From the NCBI GenBank assembly GCA_018985235.1, contig JADGIG010000017.1, positions 1 to 47,517 of the forward strand: a stretch of 47,517 nucleotides of DNA, written 5' to 3'. The notes below the pieces were generated by a model. That model was given only the letters and a program-made list of their open reading frames with translations. It searched no databases and was not told the origin of the DNA. Position numbers and translations under genes: made by a program. Below, piece by piece: positions 12,801 to 21,825 of this stretch (position 1 is its first letter; each line of letters starts with the position of its first letter). The stretch comes from Sanchytrium tribonematis (lineage: Eukaryota; Sanchytriomycota; Sanchytriomycetes; Sanchytriales; Sanchytriaceae).

Positions 12801-15800
12801 TAGAAATGGCGGTGTATTTCAATTTCAGGTCCAGAGCAACTGTGTTGCTAAATTCATAATGTGAAAGGCCTTGCAAATTGGTTTCTATATTTTCTGCGGT
12901 TCTTGGACTTATTCCATGGCTAAAAATATTAAATAACACGACATCCTCAAATTCCATACCTTTGATTTCTTTTATAGTCAAAACAGTAGCATTTTCATCG
13001 ATATTTTCAAACTTTTCCTTATCTTTCTGATTATAGACCACGACACATTGGTTTGCTCCCAAACTTGCGACTTCACCGTACAAATATTTCTTTAAAACCA
13101 TAATATCGTTCGATTCTATAAATAAGGGCAATTTCACGGAAAATTTAGTACTGGTCTCCTTTGCTAGCTTTTTAATGTCTTGTGGGAAAAGGCTCTCCAT
13201 AATTTCTATTAATTTTGCTCCAAAGTTTAAAATCTTGTCATTGTATCTGAAATTTGTCGTTAGTTGATAAGAAATAGGCATTCTGTGCCCCAAATCATTT
13301 TCAGTCGTATCTGGGTGTAAATATTTTAGCCTTTGGAACAAAATATCCTTCACACGTTCCATTTTAAACGATGATCCTTCATAAATTTGCTGCGCGGGGT
13401 CACCACCAAAATAAACGTTTTCTGGATCAGACAAATAAGTCAACATTTTGATCTCTTCAGAACTCACATCCTGAACCTCGTCGATAAATACAGCAGAATA
13501 ATTCTCAAAGGGTTCTTTCATAACTCTGTCCAAACACATAATCTGAACCTCGGCTCTTAAAGTATACCCATCGTGAATTATATTTCGATGCATTTTTTGA
13601 GCCTCTTTAAAAAGATCTCTAAGTAAACTCTCTAAGTATAATTTTCTTTGACGTTTGAGGTACTCCTCTTCAGTGAGGTTGGCACCCACAATTAAATTGA
13701 GTTCTGTAAAAAATCCCAAAGGGTCCAAATCGCAATGGAACTTTTCTTTATAATACTGGAAAAACAAGTGGTAGTCAAGAACTTTCAATTCAGATAATTG
13801 GTCTCTCAAAACGTATCTGTAGAGCTCATCAAAAGTTTTGAATTGTATATTGAAATGATCAAGCCTTTTTAATTCGGATAAATTGTTGCCAACAGCTGCA
13901 AGCAAATCAGGTCTCTCCAAAGTCAAAAATGATTCGAACCATTCCAGAAATTTGGACGCAATAGAATCTCTCAAGCTTTTGGCAGCTGTGACAAACAAAA
14001 ACTTTGTGTTGACACTTTCATATATACCATACTTAGCCATATCTAATAATCGTGCCAACAAACATGAAGTTTTTCCCGTTCCTGCTCTTGCAACCAAATA
14101 AAAAGAATTATTTCCTAATAAAACCTCTTTTTCTTCATCGCTGAATTCGTAAGGTATTTTAAGCGTAACGTCATCATTTTTTAACAAATAATTGACAATT
14201 GAATGGGAAAATGAAAAGACTTTCTCGTTAAAAATGCTCTCATCTGATTCATTTGATTTTCCATCCAATAGTGCCTTCAGTTTTTCAACTGTTTTAAGCG
14301 AAGCAGTCTCTGACATGCTTATTAATTCGACTTTTAAAATGTTATTCTTCTGTCTTAAGATAACGACTCGCATTTTTGTCTTCTTTTCCTGAAAATGAAT
14401 AATATCATAGCTATACTTCGGATCCGTAATTAGGTTCAAAAAATTCACTTTTGAATGCGCATCACATATTTTGTCTAGCAACATGAAAATTCTTTTCTTC
14501 TCGTCTTGTTTGGCACGATTAAAATAGGTTAAAACAATCTGACCAAATCTCAAAAAGTGGAGATTTTTCATCTGCACTGCATCTTGCAGTGAGAAGTCAC
14601 TTTTTACCATTTGCAAATTTTGTACCTTTTTACTTATCAAACTTAATGAATCCTTGATAACAAAATGCTCACTCAAAATTTCACTCCATTTTGAATCACT
14701 CTTTTTCAAGCATTTTAAATTACCCACCACAACCAAAGATTGCTTACATCTGCTCAAAGCAACATTCATTCGGTTTTCATTTTTCAAAAATCCTATGTTG
14801 CCATGAGCATTAGCCCGAACACATGTGAAAATTATCAGGTCGGCTTCTCGTCCTTGAAACGAATCCACTGTATCAATGCTGACAGACATATTCATTTTGG
14901 ATACACATTTTCGCAATTCAGACCTTTGGGAGTCATATGGAGTGATGATTCCAATGGAGGTTTCCTTTTGATACTTTTTATAGCGAAAAAGCAGTTCCTT
15001 CACGATTGCCACTTCTTCCTCATTATACCAGCTACCATCTTCACTTTTTCGTTCTTTTCCATGATCGACTTTGACAAAAGTCAAGGCCTCAAAAAAGCCG
15101 TCTTTCCAAAGAGGAAACTTTTGACCGTCATCGTGAGATTTTAAAGCTCCTTCGTAAAAGTGAGTCGAAACTAAATCACCAACAAGTTTAGGCATTCGGT
15201 ACTGTTTATCCAAAATGTATCTTTGAAAGCCGCGATTGAACAATCTCTCAAACAAAGACCTGTCGTAGTTGATTTCCATAGTGCTTTCCAAAAAAGTCGT
15301 GGCTCTTAGCTGAGCCGGGTCTCCCACCATAGTCAGTCTTCTACAGTTATTAATTAGACAAGTGGCCTCTGCCTCTATCAATTGACAAGCCTCGTCAACA
15401 ATAGTAAAATCAAATTTTTTTCGTTCTTTTCCTTCCGTACAAAATTTGCTACTCATAGATCCATTGACAGTCGTAAACACCAATCTCGCATTCTTAATCA
15501 TTTGCTTCTCCATTTGATATTTTTCACTATGTTGCGGTAAACAAGTGAAATATGAGGGACCGACTTGATTTAACAATAATTCAAAATCTTTAACAACGCA
15601 ATCCTTGCCTTCCTCAATGCTTTTAAAAATATTTGTAAAATGTGAAAAGTATTTTTTAAGAATATGCTGACAATCGGTAGAGATATCTCGCATTTTGAGA
15701 TAGTTGTACGGAATTTCATCATCGAAAACCTCGAGTTCTTCTAATTTGCTATTCAATAGATGTAGCAACTCAGTGCAGTAACTCTCAATCTTAGATTTTC

Positions 15801-16848
15801 TAAAATTGGCTTGAATTGTAGACACTTTCTCTTCAATAACTTTTAAAATAGAGTCTAATTTGTAATTAAATTGTTCGATGATTTCAAGAGCGTAGTATCT
15901 TTTCAAATCTTCTGGCAACAAATTTTCATCAATCAGTTTTTCTGATCTACCCACCAAGAGAATACCGTTCTCATGGCCATAAACTTTGATAAATTTATCC
16001 AAAACATTGACTACAGCCGTATTTGTAGGGGCACATACCATAATGCAGGACATTTCATGAAATCGCAAAAGTTGATGGATGATTGTTGAAATTAGCAATG
16101 TTTTGCCTGTCCCGGGAGGCCCTTGAATTAACGAAATGTTTGAATCTTGAAACCCACCACTTATGACAGCCTTTATAGCTTCTTTTTGTGACTCATTCAA
16201 TTGAGAAAAACTTGTGTCAGCTTTCAAAGCTGATTCCAAGTTCCTGTCAACTTTAAACGGATCCATAAATCCATGTAGAACATGATTTCTTAAGGGGGAT
16301 TTGCGTACGCGGTCTACATCTTGTAGACTTTTGTAGATTCTATTGAATGGAATAAAATTATCCACAACATGCGCCACTGGCTCCATGTCATCGATGAAAT
16401 CTTTCCATTCAGAGAAAGAGTTTAAAGGATCTAGAAATCGAAAAATAACCTCTTGTTCATTTCCCTCTGTTTCTAAACCCTCTACAAATCCAAATACAAC
16501 ACTTCCATTTTCGACATTTTCGATCACTTTATCTAAACTGTAAATGTTTGATTTTTTAGACTTGAAAATCGCAAGATCTTGAAAGTAAAATAATTCAGAC
16601 TTGTTCATTTGAAATTTGCATTTCAAGCGAATAGAATCGTATTCCTCAAAATCAACTTTTCTCATTTTTAACTCTTTTTTATCCAAGGCAGTTCTAACCT
16701 TCATCACTTGATTCCAGATCAGTGGTTCTTCAAAAGACTTCAGATATTCCACACTATCACCAAATGTGTCTGGAATTGGCTCAATTTCAATCTTTTCTTT
16801 TCGCAGTAATTTTCTAAGAACGTCTGTAAATAACTCGCTTTGTTCCAT
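9898..16848 (-). CDS. giant protein with two SF1 helicase modules (Upf1-like, then UvrD/TRANK1-like) and a TPR-like C-terminus
   Basis: An uninterrupted 2316-codon frame. Module 1 is Upf1/SMG-2 type (SF1B): Walker A GPPGTGKT (243-250), Walker B VDEACQ (about 484), GDPAQL (509), QYRM (549), DSFQGREAD (662) and NVALSR (695). Module 2 is UvrD/Rep type (SF1A): ARAGTGKT (920-927), FIDEVQD (about 1121), GGDPAQQIYEG (1148), NFRYN (1199), IKGMEFEDVVLF (1295) and YTAISRSQ (1346). After about residue 1395 comes EFLEKGIELRNRDNFAAALRCFRRAG, a TPR-like unit that follows the UvrD module in TRANK1-type proteins, then about 900 residues of helical sequence with no recognised motif. Both ATPase sites look intact. 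The role (RNA surveillance, DNA repair or defence) cannot be set from sequence. Placing both helicase types in one chain is unusual. Confidence 0.9.
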   Translation of the reverse strand: MEQSELFTDVLRKLLRKEKIEIEPIPDTFGDSVEYLKSFEEPLIWNQVMKVRTALDKKELKMRKVDFEEYDSIRLKCKFQMNKSELFYFQDLAIFKSKKSNIYSLDKVIENVENGSVVFGFVEGLETEGNEQEVIFRFLDPLNSFSEWKDFIDDMEPVAHVVDNFIPFNRIYKSLQDVDRVRKSPLRNHVLHGFMDPFKVDRNLESALKADTSFSQLNESQKEAIKAVISGGFQDSNISLIQGPPGTGKTLLISTIIHQLLRFHEMSCIMVCAPTNTAVVNVLDKFIKVYGHENGILLVGRSEKLIDENLLPEDLKRYYALEIIEQFNYKLDSILKVIEEKVSTIQANFRKSKIESYCTELLHLLNSKLEELEVFDDEIPYNYLKMRDISTDCQHILKKYFSHFTNIFKSIEEGKDCVVKDFELLLNQVGPSYFTCLPQHSEKYQMEKQMIKNARLVFTTVNGSMSSKFCTEGKERKKFDFTIVDEACQLIEAEATCLINNCRRLTMVGDPAQLRATTFLESTMEINYDRSLFERLFNRGFQRYILDKQYRMPKLVGDLVSTHFYEGALKSHDDGQKFPLWKDGFFEALTFVKVDHGKERKSEDGSWYNEEEVAIVKELLFRYKKYQKETSIGIITPYDSQRSELRKCVSKMNMSVSIDTVDSFQGREADLIIFTCVRANAHGNIGFLKNENRMNVALSRCKQSLVVVGNLKCLKKSDSKWSEILSEHFVIKDSLSLISKKVQNLQMVKSDFSLQDAVQMKNLHFLRFGQIVLTYFNRAKQDEKKRIFMLLDKICDAHSKVNFLNLITDPKYSYDIIHFQEKKTKMRVVILRQKNNILKVELISMSETASLKTVEKLKALLDGKSNESDESIFNEKVFSFSHSIVNYLLKNDDVTLKIPYEFSDEEKEVLLGNNSFYLVARAGTGKTSCLLARLLDMAKYGIYESVNTKFLFVTAAKSLRDSIASKFLEWFESFLTLERPDLLAAVGNNLSELKRLDHFNIQFKTFDELYRYVLRDQLSELKVLDYHLFFQYYKEKFHCDLDPLGFFTELNLIVGANLTEEEYLKRQRKLYLESLLRDLFKEAQKMHRNIIHDGYTLRAEVQIMCLDRVMKEPFENYSAVFIDEVQDVSSEEIKMLTYLSDPENVYFGGDPAQQIYEGSSFKMERVKDILFQRLKYLHPDTTENDLGHRMPISYQLTTNFRYNDKILNFGAKLIEIMESLFPQDIKKLAKETSTKFSVKLPLFIESNDIMVLKKYLYGEVASLGANQCVVVYNQKDKEKFENIDENATVLTIKEIKGMEFEDVVLFNIFSHGISPRTAENIETNLQGLSHYEFSNTVALDLKLKYTAISRSQNRLIMFDEKIEAGNILKSLFGSTFDRVVDGAGNFAVHSTMEEFLEKGIELRNRDNFAAALRCFRRAGSEIEQNRTKAIQCWRNGDYQNAVSFFQSVLDANIKNMLLDDISNQLQVFLDAFGKPNYEKDDKINCNCYYNRLEPFVHLSIKNSSQIESPEKFLRCFISNSEYNLYSKAFQLLKPISDSYSAAIKQLSKFVREIFARDDRVTKSELQQLLVLLYSNDQEILFKTFLEFKRIRMAAEFSIKMDLKEKGINFLLESHDYGHLLHIYKKYDIECPLSHVNIALCTYGISDSLLKDLKIIGRNENEEFFHNYLQKLPLSKDNLDKLDPYFKLLYVSKQRNKLEFKKFIDLLNDIVAWLFKLRLLKAYSNKAEYRKFNYLLLELGIVKQEDRFVKIGSKAEQSSCVYPEHKNDTVKYSIQIFNGLPSMMRRHVQTFENSVDCIFKFDPDFGPILNQFNLELPIGVDWKVMYDYENLFRWIESLSLFCLNLYGRFQKIVPNVFQNSSMLSLLRVFVVFPEYWIHAGEHPFYKYKQAMHFYIKQLTSRNDITNNSNYYCAVSLFATLNDISMKDVSNAEYLIAYNEVLMSLKLHQTMESQMKLGPFLLKTVNLAKRNQICVSPWIFLTLLELFVSHSVIMAARHPMFEYLLIPFSYYSNYCAKDHSVHSFNMGPLQRFMTELFGFMGVLTTQFLDRWSVLASSSSQSLGHYRFIFYTRFYKACFVLLQLIRKHNQLMDLKKHIIRDTNLFSEVLLNENTSHPTAIGHFMWETIQYEMHDPVIYLFKKASDDPNVVTINLNESTHILSCPILNKKPEPVENFMKYIQASKHGTLETIVFECNSHLLSKFERAIKKWLSISKSKSNAYKILRGNALAQSLHKLDCNLKSMYFEKCVNLCFRNLFLYQFLECRSLISSAFSSLIFEENVEPLLSFFENQDKFTNYFDLQQNVKQVKTIASFKSFQGC

Positions 16849-17053
16849 ATTACGGCAAACTTACTTCTAAACCTTTTAAGGACGTATTATTTGCACGTGT
16901 ATTAGCCAATCAAATTGCATGTGCATGCCTGACTCAATAATTTTTGAAACATAGCCATTCTTTGGATATATTTGATTTTACTGCTACATCTTCCAATCAA
17001 CAAATATCCAAATATCCTAGATTTTCAAACAATAGACAACACATTTTACTCCC
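16849..17053. promoter_or_regulatory. divergent promoter, helicase / GT90, with two CCAATCA boxes
   Basis: A 205-bp divergent region holding CCAATCA at about 16909 and 16994. A palindromic stretch ACCTTTTAAGG lies about 25 bp from the helicase ATG. The CCAATCA boxes match those upstream of urease. Confidence 0.4.
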
Positions 17054-18781
17054 ATGAAACACACATGTTCAGCCAATCTCAGAAATTCAAATCCAAATGG
17101 ACAGGTCATAATGAATTCAATTAAATACTTCATCTTCATTATATCTCATATATTGGTAATACCATTACATACGCGACTGAAATCTGAATATATTGTACAA
17201 CACGAGTTTCCTTTGCCAAAGTCTGAACCGTTACAAAATCATGCTTGTCACTATCCTTTTAAAACTTTTATTACAAAATCTGATCGCGTTAATTACAATG
17301 ATTGTCTAATTAAATTTCGCGATTCCAAAATTAACGATGCGCAAACCTTAGAAGATGCTCGTTATTATTATAAGATTAAATATAAGCATAAGATTCCAAC
17401 TCATTTCGATCAATTTTATAATTTTGCAAAAGAAAATCAATGCAGAGTAAACCAATACCACCGATTAATGAAGCAACTGCTTCCATTTAGAAATAAAACT
17501 AATTTAATGTATAACATTACAAAGTTGGTAGATTTATTTGATAATACTCAATTAAACTACTTTAAAATTAATAAAACCATGACCATGAACCGATCTCCGT
17601 ATTATCGCATATTTAGTCGTATATTAAAGAAATTAAAGGAAAAATTAAGTGTTGAGTTTGTCATTAACTCACACGCCCAGCCTGTTATTTTAAAGCAAAA
17701 TAATGTAAATGTAGATATTATAAGTAGAGCAGAAGGAATAGGAAACGTAAGAATGAATGATAAAACTGTTAAACTACAAGAATTAATGCAAAATGTCTCC
17801 GAACATAGTAATCATAACTTAATTAATTTAATGCCATACTATGGCTTATTTATATCTCAGCCTACTGAGCATTTAACTACAAGACAAGTCCCAATTCTTA
17901 GTTGGGCCAACTACCCAGGAATTACGAATGATATTAACATTCCATCGCTATATCATTACAACAAATTTGATACACGAGTTTCAAAATACAAAACATGGAA
18001 ATCTAAATTAAATCAATTTATATGGCGTGGATCATCTAGCGGAAGTCCTTTCTATGACACGAATGAGTACTTTCCAAAGAAATACACGAAAATAGTGTCT
18101 CCACCTGGATTAAATTCAAGTGATTTTATGGTAATTGATCATTCTATTGAACAAGTTACTCTAAAGCCATGGTTTTGGTCTCACAGACAAAGACTAGTGA
18201 ATTACGCACAACAATACCCATTTTTAAATATAAATTTCATGCGAATTGTTGAATCAAATCCAACTTATATCAACGAAATGACAAACTATTATCAAGTTGT
18301 AGATTCGGTGGCATTCAATTCTTTTTTCGACTACAAGTTCGTAGTTGATGTGGATGGAAATGGTTATTCGAGTAGAATGTTAAAATGTCTTTTTGGAAAT
18401 AGTTTGGTTTTTGGCGCACATTATGCCACAGACTGGTTCGATGATATTTTAATCCCTTTCATCCATTACATTCCAATAAGTATTGGAGTAGAACAAGTTG
18501 AATTTGCGCATGTCGAGTCAGATTTGTTAAAATATTTGAAAGGAAATCAAACAACATCTAGAACACAGTTCAAAAAGCATTACGAAGCTCAAAATGATTT
18601 TAATACTCCTTTTGGATTTAATGATTTGGGAATTAAAGCGATGTATTACATGAATCATGATGAAGAGAGTGAGCAAATTGCAAATCAGGGACAAGAATTT
18701 GCATTCTCTAAATTAAGAGATGTGGATATGGATTGTTATCTGTTGCGCGTGATTGTGGAATTGGAGATGATAATAAATTAA
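17054..18781 (+). CDS. GT90 (CAP10/KDELC/POGLUT-like) glycosyltransferase
   Basis: A 575-residue protein with an N-terminal hydrophobic anchor (YFIFIISHILVIPL, about residues 25-38) after a short polar stretch, consistent with a type II Golgi/ER enzyme. A second Met (MNSIKYF, about residue 20) could be the start. GT90 family motifs are seen: FIWRGSSSGSPFYDT, LVNYAQQYPFLNINF and, near the C-terminus, YKFVVDVDGNGYSSRMLKCLFGNSLVF, a nucleotide-sugar site segment typical of CAP10 and KDEL-containing glucosyl/xylosyltransferases, followed by YATDWFDDILIPFIHYIPI. In fungi such enzymes build capsule or wall glycans; in animals they O-glucosylate proteins. Donor and acceptor cannot be told. AATAAA occurs just before the stop and again about 40 bp after. 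It is the last intact gene before the transposon-rich gap. Confidence 0.85.
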   Translation: MKHTCSANLRNSNPNGQVIMNSIKYFIFIISHILVIPLHTRLKSEYIVQHEFPLPKSEPLQNHACHYPFKTFITKSDRVNYNDCLIKFRDSKINDAQTLEDARYYYKIKYKHKIPTHFDQFYNFAKENQCRVNQYHRLMKQLLPFRNKTNLMYNITKLVDLFDNTQLNYFKINKTMTMNRSPYYRIFSRILKKLKEKLSVEFVINSHAQPVILKQNNVNVDIISRAEGIGNVRMNDKTVKLQELMQNVSEHSNHNLINLMPYYGLFISQPTEHLTTRQVPILSWANYPGITNDINIPSLYHYNKFDTRVSKYKTWKSKLNQFIWRGSSSGSPFYDTNEYFPKKYTKIVSPPGLNSSDFMVIDHSIEQVTLKPWFWSHRQRLVNYAQQYPFLNINFMRIVESNPTYINEMTNYYQVVDSVAFNSFFDYKFVVDVDGNGYSSRMLKCLFGNSLVFGAHYATDWFDDILIPFIHYIPISIGVEQVEFAHVESDLLKYLKGNQTTSRTQFKKHYEAQNDFNTPFGFNDLGIKAMYYMNHDEESEQIANQGQEFAFSKLRDVDMDCYLLRVIVELEMIIN

Positions 18782-19140
18782 TTCACCTCTAATTAGTCTC
18801 AATTTTGTGTTTTCCAATAAATTTATATGTTTTTAATTTTCTTTGTTAATTTATATGAGTAGCAATTTACTCTTTGACAAATTTGACCTGCAGTAAATAC
18901 ACCTGCAACCGGGTAAATTCGTGAACCAATAAGTATGTAAGGTATCATTTTTCAGTAAATTTCGTTGATTTTTCTTTGAGTTGTATTATAAAAATAATGA
19001 TTTGCAAATCCCGGATTTGTACATGCATTTGGCAACCAGTTGAACAAGGAATTATTCGTGCTTTTAAAGCTAAATTGTGCATCAAAGCTGAGTAATTTAT
19101 CATTGATTCTGATTCTAAATTGTTTTCCTAAGAATTAAAA
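18782..19140 (+). pseudogene. relic of a pogo/Tigger-type (DDE_1) transposase
   Basis: At 19030-19095 the frame reads WQPVEQGIIRAFKAKLC, which matches the C-terminal DDE_1 block of pogo/Tigger/jerky transposases (family pattern LQPLDQGIIRAFK). Frames before and after are broken by stops and no full domain survives. It is a different copy from the better preserved pogo relic near 25 kb. The rest of this stretch is AT-rich with no other recognised content. Confidence 0.55.
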
Positions 19141-20079
19141 ATATGCGATGGGAATTGGATGGGTAAACACTTTGTACACTACCTCCAATATCCCAAATGA
19201 AATTGATGGAAGAAAGATTCAGACATTTTTTGGGATAGCATTGCTTTTAATGCATAGATAGCGGAAAAATGTGGTCAAAAAGATTATAACAAAAAATAAT
19301 TTTAAGTTTTTTATGCAAAATTTGCATTTGATCAACAATGAACTTGCTGATGTGATTGAAATACTGTTCAAATTAAGACCAATTATTGATAAATAAAGAT
19401 AATTACGCTATATATGGTTGCTCCCAATGCATTGTTACTTGATGAGGCAATAATCCTCAAAAAATTGATTTATTGTAAATAGATGGGTCAAATTAACTAT
19501 TACATCTTACTGGCATAAGACAATATTTATTTACATTAAAGTGCATAAGATTGTTTGAAAAGATCTAGATCCATTTTTACTGATTTGGACATTTACAATA
19601 CAATTTCAGTATTAGATAACATGGGTGCATTAGATGACTAAAAATGATTCAAAGAGAGGTATTACAAATTATAAATTTAAATTTTGAAGTTTCAGTTGTT
19701 AAATAATTAAATGCTCTGCCAATTCCATAAATGATGGCATTTGGACGAAAGTCTTTTAGACTTTACAAACTGGGATTTTTCAAACACGGGTTGTTTCTGA
19801 AACATGCCGAGAAATTTGACACCCTTTAAGGGGTGCCAACAGGGAAACACATTTTGGGATAATCTTTAAAAAAATTGATAATTTTCAAATCTTTAAGACA
19901 TTTGAGTCTTGGTAACATCATTGACACTGATATTTTCTCAGGATAAGCTTTTATCCCTTTAATGTTTTAAAAAGTCCAAATAATTTAATAAATTGGTTGC
20001 AAATTGGCATTTCTTGACTTTGATTCTGACACTTTGCTCTGATCAAATGCCCAATACTGTTTTTAAATACTTTAGGTGC
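19141..20079. other. transposon-rich gap, no recognisable gene
   Basis: AT-rich sequence broken by stops in all frames. Nothing could be assigned; it is probably decayed mobile-element sequence lying between the pogo relic and the Merlin relic. Confidence 0.4.
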
Positions 20080-20334
20080 ATCTCTTAGACTCTGATAGGA
20101 TTAGGATATCATCCAGATAAATCAATACAAAATCTGTCCGATTGTTCCTACAATGCCTCAACCGAGGTACTCAGTGAGCTATTTGTTAACCCTCAAAACC
20201 CACAGATCAGCACTCAAACAATTGAATCACTTTGGAGAAAATTTAGGGCCCATTTGCCAACTTATGGCGTCTCAATGGACAGTTTAAAAAATTGCATTCA
20301 CGACTTTATGTTGACTCGCCATTTTGGTTTTTAA
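20080..20334 (+). pseudogene. relic of a Merlin (IS1595/ISXO2-like) transposase
   Basis: The frame ending at the TAA at 20334 reads LFVNPQNPQISTQTIESLW followed by RKFRAHLPTYGVSMDSL and IHDFMLTRH. This matches the C-terminal ISXO2-like DDE block of Merlin elements, where V-N/D-P, HTQTIE and W-x-x-x-K/R-x-x-L-P-x-x-G occur in this order. Upstream, LGYHPDKSIQNLS may belong to the same domain. The N-terminal zinc-binding part was not found, and no terminal repeats were identified. The copy is long dead. Confidence 0.6.
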
Positions 20335-21393
20335 GAGAGAGAGCATACTCACCATGTACAACCAATAGTGCAATTTCGTGTGGCCCAATCTCAGAATTGT
20401 TTGAACATTTTTTTACTCGTTGCAAGGTAATTGTTTGAAAATTTAGAGCTTAGATATGAATGTTGCAAATGGTGAAATGCTACCGGTAATTATGTGTATT
20501 GTTGATGATGCCATTGTATTTGATATTGCAATGAATGCTGAGGAGATTATGATGATAGTGGTTATGTAAGTGCAATTTAATGCCGCAATGTGTAATAAAA
20601 ATAATGTTTTTGATAGGATATGAAGGGTGTTATGGAAGATATCTACAAATGTTTCACGGTTCATTGCACAACGAACACAAATTGATTTACAACAAAATTG
20701 ATAAAAAATATGAAAAGTAGACATAAAATTATTATTTAAAATGTTTATTGTGATAGGTAATCATGTTGTTATGCCACAGGGTAATGAAAAATTTGAAATT
20801 TGCAAATGATACACATGGGGAGGCAGAGTTAATTTTCCAAGTCTTTTGCATGTTCAGCTGAAGGATCCGCAAAAAACCGCCTTTATTTTGTAAATTGGAC
20901 TATATTAGAAGTAGAACACATTTGCATTATCTGGCTTGATTTTTGGGCGTACTAGTATTTTTCAAACATGACGATGAGTTCAAAAGACTGGGAAGAAATA
21001 GATTTACTATATTTGATGCCAAAGTAATATCATGATTCTAAATTTGATGATTATTGTGTAGTCAATGAGCCTTTATCTTATCTGGTTTATTTGCAATACA
21101 ATGAGTACCAGTTTACACCATGTTCAAAATGTACAAAGATCGCTTTAGTAGACTATTAACACTTTTAATGGATTGAGCTCCAACATGTTATACATGGATC
21201 ATGCACTATTGATGCTACTATTTAGACATGGAAAGATTTTGGCTAAAGATGTGTAAGCTCATTCTTTCACATATTAATGAATTGTGATGAAATTCCTGTA
21301 TTAGAGTCATCAAGATACTGGAATTTAACGTATATTTGGATAAAAAGACCAAGTCGGCAAGAAAATTTTTATCACTGTCGATAGTCGTACTTT
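20335..21393. other. transposon-rich gap, no recognisable gene
   Basis: AT-rich sequence. A minus-strand frame at 20443-20724 and several short plus-strand frames show no family features. Probably decayed mobile-element sequence. Confidence 0.35.
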
Positions 21394-21615
21394 GTGATTC
21401 ATATGCTAGCTATGTGTGCGTGGGACATTAGTTTTAATTTTGTTCAAGTTGATGATCCAGAAAATACTAACGATTCATCAGCCTTTCTGATTTCCAAATT
21501 GAATCAAGATATACAAGATGGAAAGTTAAATTTATTTCTAGATGGTACACTTTATAAAATTTTGGCAGAGTCTGCATTTGACAATGTACATCATCAATCG
21601 TGCATTTTTACATGA
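21394..21615 (+). pseudogene. possible DDE (Harbinger/IS5-like) transposase relic
   Basis: A 73-codon frame without a useful start. Residues AMCAWDISFNFVQVDDPEN followed by NDSSAFLISKL and LAESAF resemble the DDE_Tnp_4 layout, in which a strand with F-x-x-V is followed by G-S-x-H-D-S-x-x-F and later by a G-D-S/A-A block. The catalytic pattern is not clean and flanking frames are broken, so this is tentative. Confidence 0.25.
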
Positions 21616-21825
21616 ATACGCAATATGGCAATCAAATTAAAGTGTCAGAACCTGTATTGAATGCATATTTGGATTCTTCGTCGATTGATTTCGTATTTTT
21701 TAGCAACAACTAATAAGCCTAGTGCCAATTGCAAGTATTTAATCACTTATTGTTGCGTATTTTTCTCAGTTGCTCTTATTTTCTGGGTTAATGGGCTAGG
21801 TGCGCCGCATTTACACCGTCTGCTA

